From Bacteroidota bacterium (GTDB lineage: Bacteria > Bacteroidota > Rhodothermia > Rhodothermales > UBA10348): a stretch of DNA of 10,865 nucleotides. Below the pieces are notes generated by a model. The model ran no database searches, had not been told where the DNA came from, and worked only from the letters and a program-made list of their open reading frames with translations. The stretch spans positions 1 to 10,865 of the forward strand of contig SMXL01000084.1 of NCBI GenBank assembly GCA_004356385.1, written 5' to 3'. Position numbers and translations under genes: made by a program. Shown in pieces: positions 1 through 6,237 of this stretch (within the stretch, counting starts at the first letter, position 1; each line of letters opens with the position of its first letter).

Positions 1-165
1 CTTGAATTATCCTGGCGAGGTAGCAAACCGCTTTCGCTTTCCAACGGAGAGACACGCAAGTTCATTCAGGACGGCGATCAGGTGATTATGTCTGGATACG
101 CGCAGGGCGATCACTACCGGATCGGGTTTGGTGAAGCTGCGGGCACGATTCTTCCAGCCTTTTAG
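1..165 (+). CDS. fahA: Fumarylacetoacetase, C-terminal end (5' truncated by window)
   Basis: Frame 1 is open from the first base to a TAG at 163-165 and gives 54 residues. They contain LELSWRG, then GETRKF-QDGD-VIMSGY, a [11 protein letters not shown] stretch and a final LPAF. This matches what I know of the C-terminus of fumarylacetoacetate hydrolase, where a GSMLELSWKG-type segment leads into [20 protein letters not shown]. The enzyme hydrolyses fumarylacetoacetate to fumarate and acetoacetate, the last step of tyrosine and homogentisate breakdown in the cytoplasm. The catalytic and metal-binding residues lie upstream, outside the window, so activity cannot be judged here. The family assignment rests on this tail alone but the match is distinctive. 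No clear terminator follows the stop. Confidence 0.86.
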   Translation, partial: LELSWRGSKPLSLSNGETRKFIQDGDQVIMSGYAQGDHYRIGFGEAAGTILPAF

Positions 166-330
166 ACTGACAGGTGGTCAGACGTGTCAAGTCGAATTGG
201 CACGACTGGCAGACATTCGATCTGTCGTTATTTCAGACCCTTTCGCGCGCACGGATTTTCTTGTAGAAAGAACTGCAGAAATGTCACAAAACGGTGCCTA
301 TGTGTCAGTTTTTAGCGTTTGGCATATCCC

Positions 331-359
331 TTGTTGCGTAGTGTATTGAAGAATTTTAT
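331..359 (+). promoter_or_regulatory. Weak candidate hsp20 promoter
   Basis: TTGTTG (331-336) and TTTTAT (354-359) are separated by 17 bases and sit about 65 bases before the hsp20 start. They match the sigma-70 consensus at only 3 of 6 and 4 of 6 positions. I see no clean Bacteroidota-type TAnnTTTG box and no CIRCE (HrcA) operator. This is a tentative guess; an alternative heat-shock sigma promoter could lie elsewhere in the gap. Confidence 0.15.
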
Positions 360-366
360 GAATCGT

Positions 367-410
367 TCCCTCACATAGGGACCGTTCAATCGGATACATT
401 ATTGATCAAT
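367..410 (+). promoter_or_regulatory. Dyads in the hsp20 leader
   Basis: Two inverted repeats lie just ahead of the hsp20 ribosome binding site (GGAGG, 411-415). The first is TCCCT (367-371) and AGGGA (377-381) around a 5-base loop. The second is the perfect palindrome ATTGATCAAT at 401-410, which abuts the GGAGG. They could be a repressor operator or part of an mRNA fold that responds to temperature, as in many small heat-shock genes. Only four bases (CCTC, 369-372) can pair directly with the GAGG of the ribosome binding site, so the thermometer idea is weak on sequence alone. Confidence 0.25.
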
Positions 411-423
411 GGAGGTTATACCA

Positions 424-870
424 ATGACAAAGCTTGTTCGCCTTTCCCCGCGTGCTGATCTGACCAGAATGCAGCATGAATTCGACCGTGTTTTCGGGAA
501 TTTTTTCCCCTCACTCGGTTTTTCCAATAACACGGATAATTCTGCATCCTGGGCACCGAGAATTGATGTTGTCGAGACTGACGATGCTTTTCTGTTTGAA
601 TTCGATGTGCCGGGCGTTGATAAAGAAGACATTCATGTCAACTTGCAGGAGGGAATTCTAACGGTCAGTGGCGAGAGAAAATCCCGGGAGCTCGAGGAAA
701 CGGAAGATGTAGTGCGAGTCGAAAGATTCACCGGTCATTTTTACCGGTCCTTCTCGGTACCGTCGGCAATCAACGAAAAAAATATCGAAGCCAACTACGA
801 TAGGGGAGTACTCTCTCTTCGTCTTCCAAAAGCCGAAGAGAGCAAACCACGGAAAATTAAGATTTCTTAA
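424..870 (+). CDS. Small heat-shock protein, Hsp20 / alpha-crystallin family
   Basis: This is a 148-residue ATP-independent holdase chaperone that binds unfolding proteins in the cytoplasm and keeps them ready for refolding by other chaperones. The N-terminal arm (about 1-42) contains a Met-Gln-His-Glu-Phe-Asp segment typical of the family. The alpha-crystallin domain (about 43-138) starts at WAPRIDVVET and includes the FEFDVPGVDKEDI strand region, EGILTVSGER, and the hallmark DRGVLSLRLPK near the end. The tail carries an I-K-I motif, the conserved I-x-I that helps oligomers assemble. I chose ATG 424 because GGAGG at 411-415 lies 8 bases before it; an upstream in-frame ATG at 409 overlaps that site and is unlikely. 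The length is normal for the family. The gene appears to be a single unit, with a strong terminator right after it. Family is certain; the exact paralogue name is not. Confidence 0.96.
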   Translation: MTKLVRLSPRADLTRMQHEFDRVFGNFFPSLGFSNNTDNSASWAPRIDVVETDDAFLFEFDVPGVDKEDIHVNLQEGILTVSGERKSRELEETEDVVRVERFTGHFYRSFSVPSAINEKNIEANYDRGVLSLRLPKAEESKPRKIKIS

Positions 871-896
871 TCCCTCGGGATTTAGAAACTGAGCTG

Positions 897-930
897 GGGT
901 CCGGCCACGTTGGTGGTCGGGCCCTTTTTT
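897..930 (+). terminator. Intrinsic terminator after hsp20
   Basis: A 12-base stem is formed by 897-908 and 913-924 with two G-T wobbles, around the loop GTTG (909-912), and is followed at once by six T's (925-930). It begins 26 bases after the hsp20 stop. On the minus strand the hairpin is not followed by a T-run, so it probably serves only hsp20 and not the converging kinase gene. Confidence 0.92.
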
Positions 931-979
931 ATAAGAAGGCCTTTTTTATTTAGCACGGGTCAATTTTATCCAGCTCGGC

Positions 980-2479
980 TCAAAGGTGATCCGAAATCGG
1001 GAGACTAAGTTTCATGCAAGTCCCGACACCCGGTGTACTCGAAGCCACGAGCGAGCCACCGTGTAGCTCTGCGACCGCTCTGCTGATTGCAAGACCGAGC
1101 CCCGTTCCGTGCTCGTCTCGAGTTCGAGAGGCCTCGCCCCGGTAGTATCGATCGAATACGTGGGAAAGCGACTCGGCATCCATACCCTCACCTGAATCGC
1201 TCACTTCGATGATGAGCATATCGTCTTCCCGCCTGGCATCCAGGGTGATGGTACCTCCTCCGTCCGTGTGCCGCTTCGCATTCGAAAGCAGATTATCTAA
1301 AAGACGTTTCAAACGGACGCCATCCGCTTCTATGACAGGCAAGGTCGACGGGATATCGGTTATAAAATCGATGGCCTCATCTCTTAACTGACCGACATGA
1401 CTTCGAGCCACGTCGTTGAGAAGTTCGGCGATCGGCACCGGCTCACGACGCAGCTGAGGGGAGGGATTTTCAAGTTGACTCAATTCGAAAAGATCGTCGA
1501 CCATTTTATTCAGATACGCGGCCTGATTCTGTGCCGAATCAAGAGCGTTTCGAAATTCAGCGGTACGATTCTCATCGTGAAAGCGATTTGCCTCCTCAAT
1601 GTGCCCTCTCAGAGCAGCCAGCGGTGTCCTTAGATCGTGACCGACATTAGCGATCAACTCACGGCGCATTCGATCCGTCGTTTTGAGGGCATCAACGCTT
1701 TCCGCAACACGCGCTGCCATTTGATTGATGGTCTCTCCCAACTGGGCGATTTCGTCCGATCCCTTAATCTCAATCCTTGCGTCGTAATTGCCAGCACCAA
1801 TTTCAAACACACGCGCGGTCATTTTTCTCAAGGGGCGTACCATCCACCAGCTAAACGCCGCGGCAAGCAGAACAGCCAGGAGGACCGAGACCAGAATCAC
1901 GGTGAACATCGCTGTTTGGAATGCCTGTCGTGTGGGGGCAAGCTCGCGCGCAAGACTTCGTTCTATGGGTTGGATTACGTATCCACCAACGAGCAGACCG
2001 GAAGCGTCATAGAGTGGAGATACGGCTGAGCCTCCACGCGCAATATCCGAACTGCGATCGATCGTGATCCGTCCTGTTCGGATGGAAACACCGTACGAAG
2101 ATGGAATAACGGGCAGGATCGTCGAGTCGGCGACATCGTCGTTGAACGCCTCCGATAGAGGATAAATCGTATGCAAAACGACTCCAGAAGTGTCAGCGAC
2201 GATGATTGGATCCGGAAATCGCAGAGATAAATTGGAGAGCAGTGTCGATGGCAAGCGTATAAGCTCTTCGTCGGAAAATACGCTCGCCCGTTCAATTTCT
2301 GCAGCCAGTGCATCGATCCTCACACGTAGGCTGTTCTCAGCGAGATCAGAGCTTCTGTCAGACGCCAGGTAAGCAGATAATCCTATCGCCAACAAACCTG
2401 TGGCCAATTGCGCGATCACAAGTGCGGCTGAGACGCGCCAGAAAACCTTATGTCGACGGCCGAATCGATCTTTCACCAT
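980..2479 (-). CDS. Membrane sensor histidine kinase with HAMP domain
   Basis: This is a 499-residue transmembrane kinase that autophosphorylates on histidine and passes the phosphate to the adjacent regulator. The order is: transmembrane helix 1 (about 16-39), extracytoplasmic sensor region (about 40-188), transmembrane helix 2 (about 191-213), HAMP linker (about 214-266), HisKA dimerisation domain with the H-box NVGHDLRTPL (phosphoacceptor His281), and HATPase. In the HATPase the N-box is DNLLSNAKRH (395-404), G1 is DSGEGM (428-433), the F-box is FDRYYRG (442-448), and G2 is GTGLGLAIS (458-466). All catalytic boxes are intact. The sensor region contains PIIVADTSGVVLH and later PLYDASGLLVGGYV, which resembles the PDC/Cache-type fold, though the ligand cannot be predicted. 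Its ATG shares one base with the regulator's TGA (TGATG), which suggests translational coupling. The gene converges on hsp20. Function as a kinase is clear; the signal is unknown. Confidence 0.95.
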   Translation of the reverse strand: MVKDRFGRRHKVFWRVSAALVIAQLATGLLAIGLSAYLASDRSSDLAENSLRVRIDALAAEIERASVFSDEELIRLPSTLLSNLSLRFPDPIIVADTSGVVLHTIYPLSEAFNDDVADSTILPVIPSSYGVSIRTGRITIDRSSDIARGGSAVSPLYDASGLLVGGYVIQPIERSLARELAPTRQAFQTAMFTVILVSVLLAVLLAAAFSWWMVRPLRKMTARVFEIGAGNYDARIEIKGSDEIAQLGETINQMAARVAESVDALKTTDRMRRELIANVGHDLRTPLAALRGHIEEANRFHDENRTAEFRNALDSAQNQAAYLNKMVDDLFELSQLENPSPQLRREPVPIAELLNDVARSHVGQLRDEAIDFITDIPSTLPVIEADGVRLKRLLDNLLSNAKRHTDGGGTITLDARREDDMLIIEVSDSGEGMDAESLSHVFDRYYRGEASRTRDEHGTGLGLAISRAVAELHGGSLVASSTPGVGTCMKLSLPISDHL

Positions 2480-3198
2480 CAGTCATCCGGCTCTGCTTGA
2501 AACTTGTATCCTACCCCCCAGACCGTTCGAATGTATCTGGGATTCCCGGGATCATCTTCTATTTTTGCCCTGAGGCGCTGAACGTGCGAATCTACCGTTC
2601 GGTCGTACCCCTCGTACTGAATGTCCCAAATTTTATCTAACAGTTGGAGACGAGTGAACGGTCGATCCAGATTACGGGCCAGATACAGGAGCAAATCGAA
2701 TTCCAGTACAGTCAACTGAGTTTCCTTCTCACCGACGAGAACTTTTCGCTTTACTGGATCGATCGAAAGGTGATCGATCACGATCGGGTCTTCGGCCACT
2801 TCACCGTGTTCGAATTGTTCATGCGTGTTTCGGATGCGACGGAGTGCCGCCCGAACGCGGGCGACCAGTTCACTCAGGCTGAATGGTTTGGTCACATAAT
2901 CGTCTGCGCCGACTTCGAGACCAACCACCCGATCGACTTCTCCGGTCTTGGCCGTGAGCATAATGATATACAGTAGCGGATACGTGGATCGAAGCCGCCG
3001 ACAGACTTCGAGTCCATCGATTTCTGGTATCATGATGTCCAGCAACACCAGGTCTGGTAGGCGACTTTCAACGAGATCCAAGGCTTGTTGGCCGGTCTCG
3101 GCGAGCTCGACCGAATATCCCGAATCCTCGAGGCGTTGGGCAACCAAACCCCGCAACTCGGCATCGTCTTCTACAACTAATATTTTCGGTGCAGACAT
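2479..3198 (-). CDS. OmpR/PhoB-family DNA-binding response regulator
   Basis: This 239-residue response regulator is the first gene of the two-gene sensor operon. The receiver domain (about 4-118) has the acidic pair Asp11/Asp12, the phosphoacceptor Asp54 in LVLLDIMIPEIDG, Thr82 in the IIMLTAK strand, and Lys104 in YVTKPF. After a linker, a winged-helix DNA-binding domain (about 137-235) contains LTVLEFDLLLYLARN, the recognition-helix region RTVDSHVQRLRAKIE, and the final RTVWGVGYKF wing. All phosphorylation residues are present. The ATG at 3198 has no strong ribosome binding site, which is common in Bacteroidota. The upstream region carries tandem TTGA/TTCAA half-sites that could be its own binding site. 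Partner kinase is the overlapping gene downstream. The target genes are unknown; the divergent secreted-protein gene is an obvious candidate. Confidence 0.96.
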   Translation of the reverse strand: MSAPKILVVEDDAELRGLVAQRLEDSGYSVELAETGQQALDLVESRLPDLVLLDIMIPEIDGLEVCRRLRSTYPLLYIIMLTAKTGEVDRVVGLEVGADDYVTKPFSLSELVARVRAALRRIRNTHEQFEHGEVAEDPIVIDHLSIDPVKRKVLVGEKETQLTVLEFDLLLYLARNLDRPFTRLQLLDKIWDIQYEGYDRTVDSHVQRLRAKIEDDPGNPRYIRTVWGVGYKFQAEPDD

Positions 3199-3222
3199 AA
3201 TTCAGTTCGAATAATCTTGCGA

Positions 3223-3243
3223 TTGATTCAACGTTGAATTCAA
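3223..3243. promoter_or_regulatory. Tandem TTGA/TTCAA half-sites upstream of the response regulator
   Basis: Two near-identical palindromic elements sit side by side, TTGATTCAA (3223-3231) and TTGAATTCAA (3234-3243), joined by CG. Together they form a perfect 14-base palindrome, ATTCAACGTTGAAT, at 3226-3239. The TTGA starts are 11 bases apart, which is the spacing of paired half-sites bound by OmpR/PhoB-type regulators. The block lies 25 bases before the regulator's ATG. A TATATT (minus strand, 3247-3242) overlaps its right edge and could be the regulator's -10 element. Autoregulation is the simplest reading, but it is an inference. Confidence 0.45.
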
Positions 3244-3295
3244 TATACATGCCGAAAATCCAACATAATGCGCGGCCGATGGATCGATGTGAAAC

Positions 3296-3313
3296 TGTCA
3301 TAGAATTGTGACA
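3296..3313. promoter_or_regulatory. Inverted repeat TGTCA-N8-TGACA between divergent operons
   Basis: TGTCA (3296-3300) and TGACA (3309-3313) form an inverted repeat with an 8-base spacer. It lies about 21 bases ahead of the TATAAT at 3334 and so could be an operator for the rightward operon. The arms are short and could occur by chance. Confidence 0.2.
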
Positions 3314-3333
3314 TTATTAGACATCCTTTGGGG

Positions 3334-3339
3334 TATAAT
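3334..3339 (+). promoter_or_regulatory. Candidate -10 box for the secreted-protein gene
   Basis: A perfect TATAAT lies just 7 bases before the preferred ATG at 3347. If it is used, transcription would begin at about 3345-3347 and the message would be leaderless or nearly so. No good -35 is found at 16-18 bases; the closest is GTGACA (3308-3313), 20 bases away. The site could equally be a chance AT-rich match. Confidence 0.3.
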
Positions 3340-3346
3340 GTGTGCG

Positions 3347-4099
3347 ATGAAAGCAAGGAGAACATATTTTCTGGGTCTCACCCTGGTCCTGAGCGCTTTT
3401 TTCGTCGGTATTCTGAGCCCGCGTAATCTTTTGGCTCAGGATGCCCGCGGGCTCCTGAGAACCTGGATGGAGGGTCAGCGGTCTGCAATCGAGGAGATTG
3501 GTTCGCTTCGCGTAACTGAATCTATCGAACACGTCATGGATAGCGGATTCGGTAGACAGGAGCTTCGACTTGAAGCCACTCGCGAAGTGGGGCCGGAGGC
3601 AGAATCACCGGGTCGAACAATTTCGTGGATTCGTTTTAACGGGCGTAAAGTGCCAACGGGTAGAGGAAATGGAATTCGGCGACGGCTCCGTGGAATGCTT
3701 CGACCTGAGATGGCCGGCCTCCTGGATGGTTTCAGATTTCCCGTTCAGGAGTTGGCTCGCATGAAGCCACCCGAAGCCATCAGTCAGGAAGACCTGGATG
3801 GATCACCGATGTGGCGTATGGACACGGTCCCCAGAAATCGAGGGGGACCTTCTGAGCGATTGACCGCCTGGTTTGACCAAGAGAATTTTCACCTCCAGGC
3901 CACGCAGACGATTTTCTCGTCTCGGGGAGAGAGATCGCTTCGTATTCGAACAGCCTACGATCGGTTCGACGGAATTGACCTACCGATCCATCGTCAGATC
4001 GAAGGGTCGACTCCGGTCCGCAGAAGGACGAGATTCTATACCATGCTGTTCGAACAACGGATTGAGTATTCCGAATTCGAGATCACTCTCAAAGAGTAA
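3347..4099 (+). CDS. Secreted protein of unknown function (possible LolA-like fold)
   Basis: I do not recognise a named family. The 250-residue product starts with a classic signal peptide: MKARR, a hydrophobic core (about 6-24), then LLAQD, with cleavage likely around residues 31-32. There is no lipobox cysteine, so it is probably periplasmic or outer-membrane associated rather than a lipoprotein. The mature part is rich in Arg and Glu, with alternating short strands such as LRVTESIEHVM, TISWIRFNG, RLTAWFDQENFHL and a C-terminal series of strands ending in EFEITLKE. This pattern recalls LolA/LolB- or DUF4292-like beta-sheet proteins, but that is a guess. I prefer ATG 3347 because it puts the positively charged signal-peptide start first; GTG 3308 and ATG 3338 are in frame upstream. 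The stop is 21 bases before the Nudix gene, and the gene is divergent from the two-component operon. Confidence 0.75.
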   Translation: MKARRTYFLGLTLVLSAFFVGILSPRNLLAQDARGLLRTWMEGQRSAIEEIGSLRVTESIEHVMDSGFGRQELRLEATREVGPEAESPGRTISWIRFNGRKVPTGRGNGIRRRLRGMLRPEMAGLLDGFRFPVQELARMKPPEAISQEDLDGSPMWRMDTVPRNRGGPSERLTAWFDQENFHLQATQTIFSSRGERSLRIRTAYDRFDGIDLPIHRQIEGSTPVRRRTRFYTMLFEQRIEYSEFEITLKE

Positions 4100-4120
4100 A
4101 GAACCTGGAACCTTCGGCCA

Positions 4121-4786
4121 ATGGAGGCGCTAAAGCCGCCCATGATGCCGTCCGCTTCCTATCACAATTTTCTGGATGACCTGAGTCGTGCACTCGTCGA
4201 CCCGCCCGGTCAAAATGCCCAGTTCGAAATGGCGCCGGAGTATCGTAAAGACTTCGATCTGGCTTCCATTGAAAAAAACGCTCGTCTCGAAGCAGCTGTA
4301 CTGGCCATGTTTTATCCGGACAGGGATAATCCCGACCGGCCGAAGCTACTCTTGACCCTTCGGCCCAAAGGCATGACCAAACACGCGGGACAGGTCGCTT
4401 TCCCGGGTGGAGGAAGAGAAAAGGAAGAAGCATTCTTGGAAACGGCTCTGCGAGAGACGGAAGAAGAAGTCGCTATACCGCGCGGCGACATTCGCATTCT
4501 GGGCTCGCTCACCTCGCTGTACATTCCTCCATCCAATTATTACGTCGAGCCGTTTGTGGGTGCCGTATCGCACTTTCCAAGAACGGCTACAACTTCGGAT
4601 GAGGTCGCTGCGGTCTTCGGCGTGTCTGTCGAGGAGCTAAAAAATCCGAATATTCGCACAACCACGAACCGGGAAATTCGTGGACGTGTTGAATCTGTAC
4701 CCTGTTTTCAAATAAACAACGAGTTGGTCTGGGGCGCTACAGCGATGATCTTGGCTGAGCTTGTTGCCGTTCTGGATCGGTTCTGA
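4121..4786 (+). CDS. Nudix hydrolase, probable CoA pyrophosphatase (NudL-like)
   Basis: This 221-residue Nudix protein likely cleaves the diphosphate of coenzyme A or related nucleotides in the cytoplasm, giving phosphopantetheine and adenosine diphosphate products. Before the box is LLLTLRPKGMTKHAGQVAFPGG, split here at LLLTLRPKG and HAGQVAFPGG; this GQVAFPGG lead-in is the mark of the CoA-pyrophosphatase subfamily. The Nudix box runs from Gly97 to Ile119: Gly97, Glu103, Arg111-Glu112, Glu115-Glu116, with Ala118 where the consensus has Gly. The metal-binding glutamates are intact. After it, LTSLYIPPSNYYVEPFVG matches the form I know from Bacteroidota members. ATG 4121 is used here; ATG 4142 and 4145 are in frame and cannot be excluded, because no ribosome binding site is well placed for any of them. 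It follows the secreted-protein gene by 21 bases, so they are probably co-transcribed. Substrate remains an inference. Confidence 0.9.
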   Translation: MEALKPPMMPSASYHNFLDDLSRALVDPPGQNAQFEMAPEYRKDFDLASIEKNARLEAAVLAMFYPDRDNPDRPKLLLTLRPKGMTKHAGQVAFPGGGREKEEAFLETALRETEEEVAIPRGDIRILGSLTSLYIPPSNYYVEPFVGAVSHFPRTATTSDEVAAVFGVSVEELKNPNIRTTTNREIRGRVESVPCFQINNELVWGATAMILAELVAVLDRF

Positions 4787-4809
4787 TCTGGCACCGTCTT
4801 GGCTCCGCG

Positions 4810-6234
4810 TCAAATACCCAACTGCCGCACGGCATCCATGACGATCGCCTCTGCCTGCTTCGCGCTCGGCGCCTCCGAATAAATACGGAGCACCGGTTCC
4901 GTTCCGGACGGGCGAACGAGGAGCCATCCCTCCTGCATTCGATGTTTGTACCCGTCGAGGGTATCGAGACTGGTGACTTTGGACCCGTTAATCTCGGATA
5001 GACCTCCCGATTCGTCCAGCATTCTCAGTGCGATGTCCTTGGCCTCCACACTCGTGTGTTTATCCAACCGGAAATAGGCATGAGGCCCATACTCGCGAGA
5101 CAATGCGTCGACAAGCTCCGAGAGTTTGGCCTTTCGATAAGCCATCATTTCCAGGACCAATGCGCCGATGTAGATCCCGTCCCTTTCCGGGATATGCCCC
5201 GAGACGGCGATTCCTCCAGACTCCTCTCCCCCGACGAGTACGTTTCCGTCGAGGAAATATCCTCCGATGTACTTGAATCCAATCGGTGTCGTCACCACGT
5301 TCAGTCCGTAGGCTTTTCCCATGGCATCGAGCATATCGGTGGTCGATAACGTCTTGACGATGTCTCCGCTCAACCCGCGATCCTCATGGAGATACTGGAC
5401 GAGAAGCGCCATCATCTTATGCGAATCCACAAACCTCCCGTTCTCATCACACATTCCGACCCGGTCCGCATCTCCGTCGTTGGCGATTCCAGCCGCACAT
5501 CCTTCCGAGATCACACGAACCGGGAGTTCGGTCAGGTTCTTTTCGATCGGTTCAGGAGGTATTCCGCCGAACGTCGGGTCGACAGTCGAATGGATCTCAA
5601 CAACTGCATCCGCTCCGAACAACTCCGTAAATATCCCGCGACCGGCTCCATACATGGCATCGTGTACAATCCGCATTCCCGAACTACGGATCAGATCCAA
5701 ATTCAGCCGAGTTTTGAGAACGCTGATATAATCACTCCGTACCGTGCGAAACTCGATCAGACCCTGGTCCACATAGGATTCGAAGGATTGAATGTGCGAG
5801 TTGTCGTAGGTAGAAGGCGGAATCCGCTTTTCAATATCCTCGATCATTTCAGGGAGTGCAGAACCTCCGAAGTGACCCTTTATCTTAAATCCGTTGTACT
5901 CCGCCGCATTGTGACTGGCGGTAATGACAATACCTGCACTGCATCCGTATTCTTTTGTGGACCAACTAATTGCAGGTGTTGGAGTAATGTTATCCGCGAA
6001 ATAGACTTGAATCCCTTCGCTCGCCATCACCTGCGCACTCATTCGAGCGGCCTCAACACCCAGTGACCGGGGATCGTGCCCGATAACGACCGACGCGTCC
6101 GGTCCATACGTTGCATTCACCCAGGACGCTGTAGCCGCAGCAACCCGGGATACATTGGATAACGTATAATCCTCACCGACGATAGCCCTCCATCCATCGG
6201 TACCAAATCGGATGTAACTCGTTGGATGAGTCAT
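4810..6234 (-). CDS. Phosphohexomutase (phosphoglucomutase/phosphomannomutase family)
   Basis: This 474-residue enzyme of the alpha-D-phosphohexomutase superfamily moves phosphate between the 1 and 6 positions of a hexose, through a phosphoserine. The N-terminal IRFGTDGWRA (8-17) is typical. The catalytic loop TASHN (105-109) holds Ser107, followed by EYNGFKIKG. The metal loop is DGDADR (253-258). The sugar-binding loop is GGEESGG (335-341), and the phosphate-binding loop is RPSGTEP (441-447). All four functional loops are intact and the length is normal. The sequence does not let me decide between glucose-, mannose- or glucosamine-phosphate as the main substrate. The GEESGG loop is compatible with glucose and mannose phosphates. 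The ATG (6234) lies only 3 bases after the recN stop, so it is very likely the last gene of the secA-recN run. It converges with the Nudix gene across 23 bases, and I see no clear terminator there. Confidence 0.95.
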   Translation of the reverse strand: MTHPTSYIRFGTDGWRAIVGEDYTLSNVSRVAAATASWVNATYGPDASVVIGHDPRSLGVEAARMSAQVMASEGIQVYFADNITPTPAISWSTKEYGCSAGIVITASHNAAEYNGFKIKGHFGGSALPEMIEDIEKRIPPSTYDNSHIQSFESYVDQGLIEFRTVRSDYISVLKTRLNLDLIRSSGMRIVHDAMYGAGRGIFTELFGADAVVEIHSTVDPTFGGIPPEPIEKNLTELPVRVISEGCAAGIANDGDADRVGMCDENGRFVDSHKMMALLVQYLHEDRGLSGDIVKTLSTTDMLDAMGKAYGLNVVTTPIGFKYIGGYFLDGNVLVGGEESGGIAVSGHIPERDGIYIGALVLEMMAYRKAKLSELVDALSREYGPHAYFRLDKHTSVEAKDIALRMLDESGGLSEINGSKVTSLDTLDGYKHRMQEGWLLVRPSGTEPVLRIYSEAPSAKQAEAIVMDAVRQLGI

Positions 6235-6237
6235 GCG

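Larger units (their letters stand above)
166..423. other. Gene-free intergenic stretch with short palindromes
   Basis: About 260 bases separate the fumarylacetoacetase stop from the hsp20 start, and I see no convincing gene. An open frame starting at 128 overlaps the end of the real gene in another frame and has no family resemblance. Three small dyads are visible: CTGAC/GTCAG at 167-181 with a 5-base loop, a TCCCT/AGGGA hairpin at 367-381 that extends weakly outward, and a perfect 10-base palindrome ATTGATCAAT at 401-410 just before the hsp20 ribosome binding site. None is followed by a T-run, so none is a clear terminator. The hsp20 promoter should lie here. Confidence 0.6.

Noticed and set aside
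167..181. CTGAC/GTCAG hairpin as a terminator for the fumarylacetoacetase gene
   Set aside because: The stem is only five bases and no T-run follows, so it does not meet the pattern of an intrinsic terminator.
128..349. A 73-codon open frame after the fumarylacetoacetase end
   Set aside because: It begins inside the real gene in another frame, lacks a ribosome binding site and has no recognisable motif.
166..423. A CIRCE (HrcA) operator ahead of hsp20
   Set aside because: No TTAGCACTC-N9-GAGTGCTAA-like repeat is present in the leader.
4787..4809. A shared terminator between the converging Nudix and phosphohexomutase genes
   Set aside because: The 23-base gap has no stable stem with a T-run on either strand.
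5386..6066. A 226-codon plus-strand open frame inside the phosphohexomutase gene
   Set aside because: It is antisense to catalytic loops of a well-conserved enzyme, with no ribosome binding site or recognisable domain.
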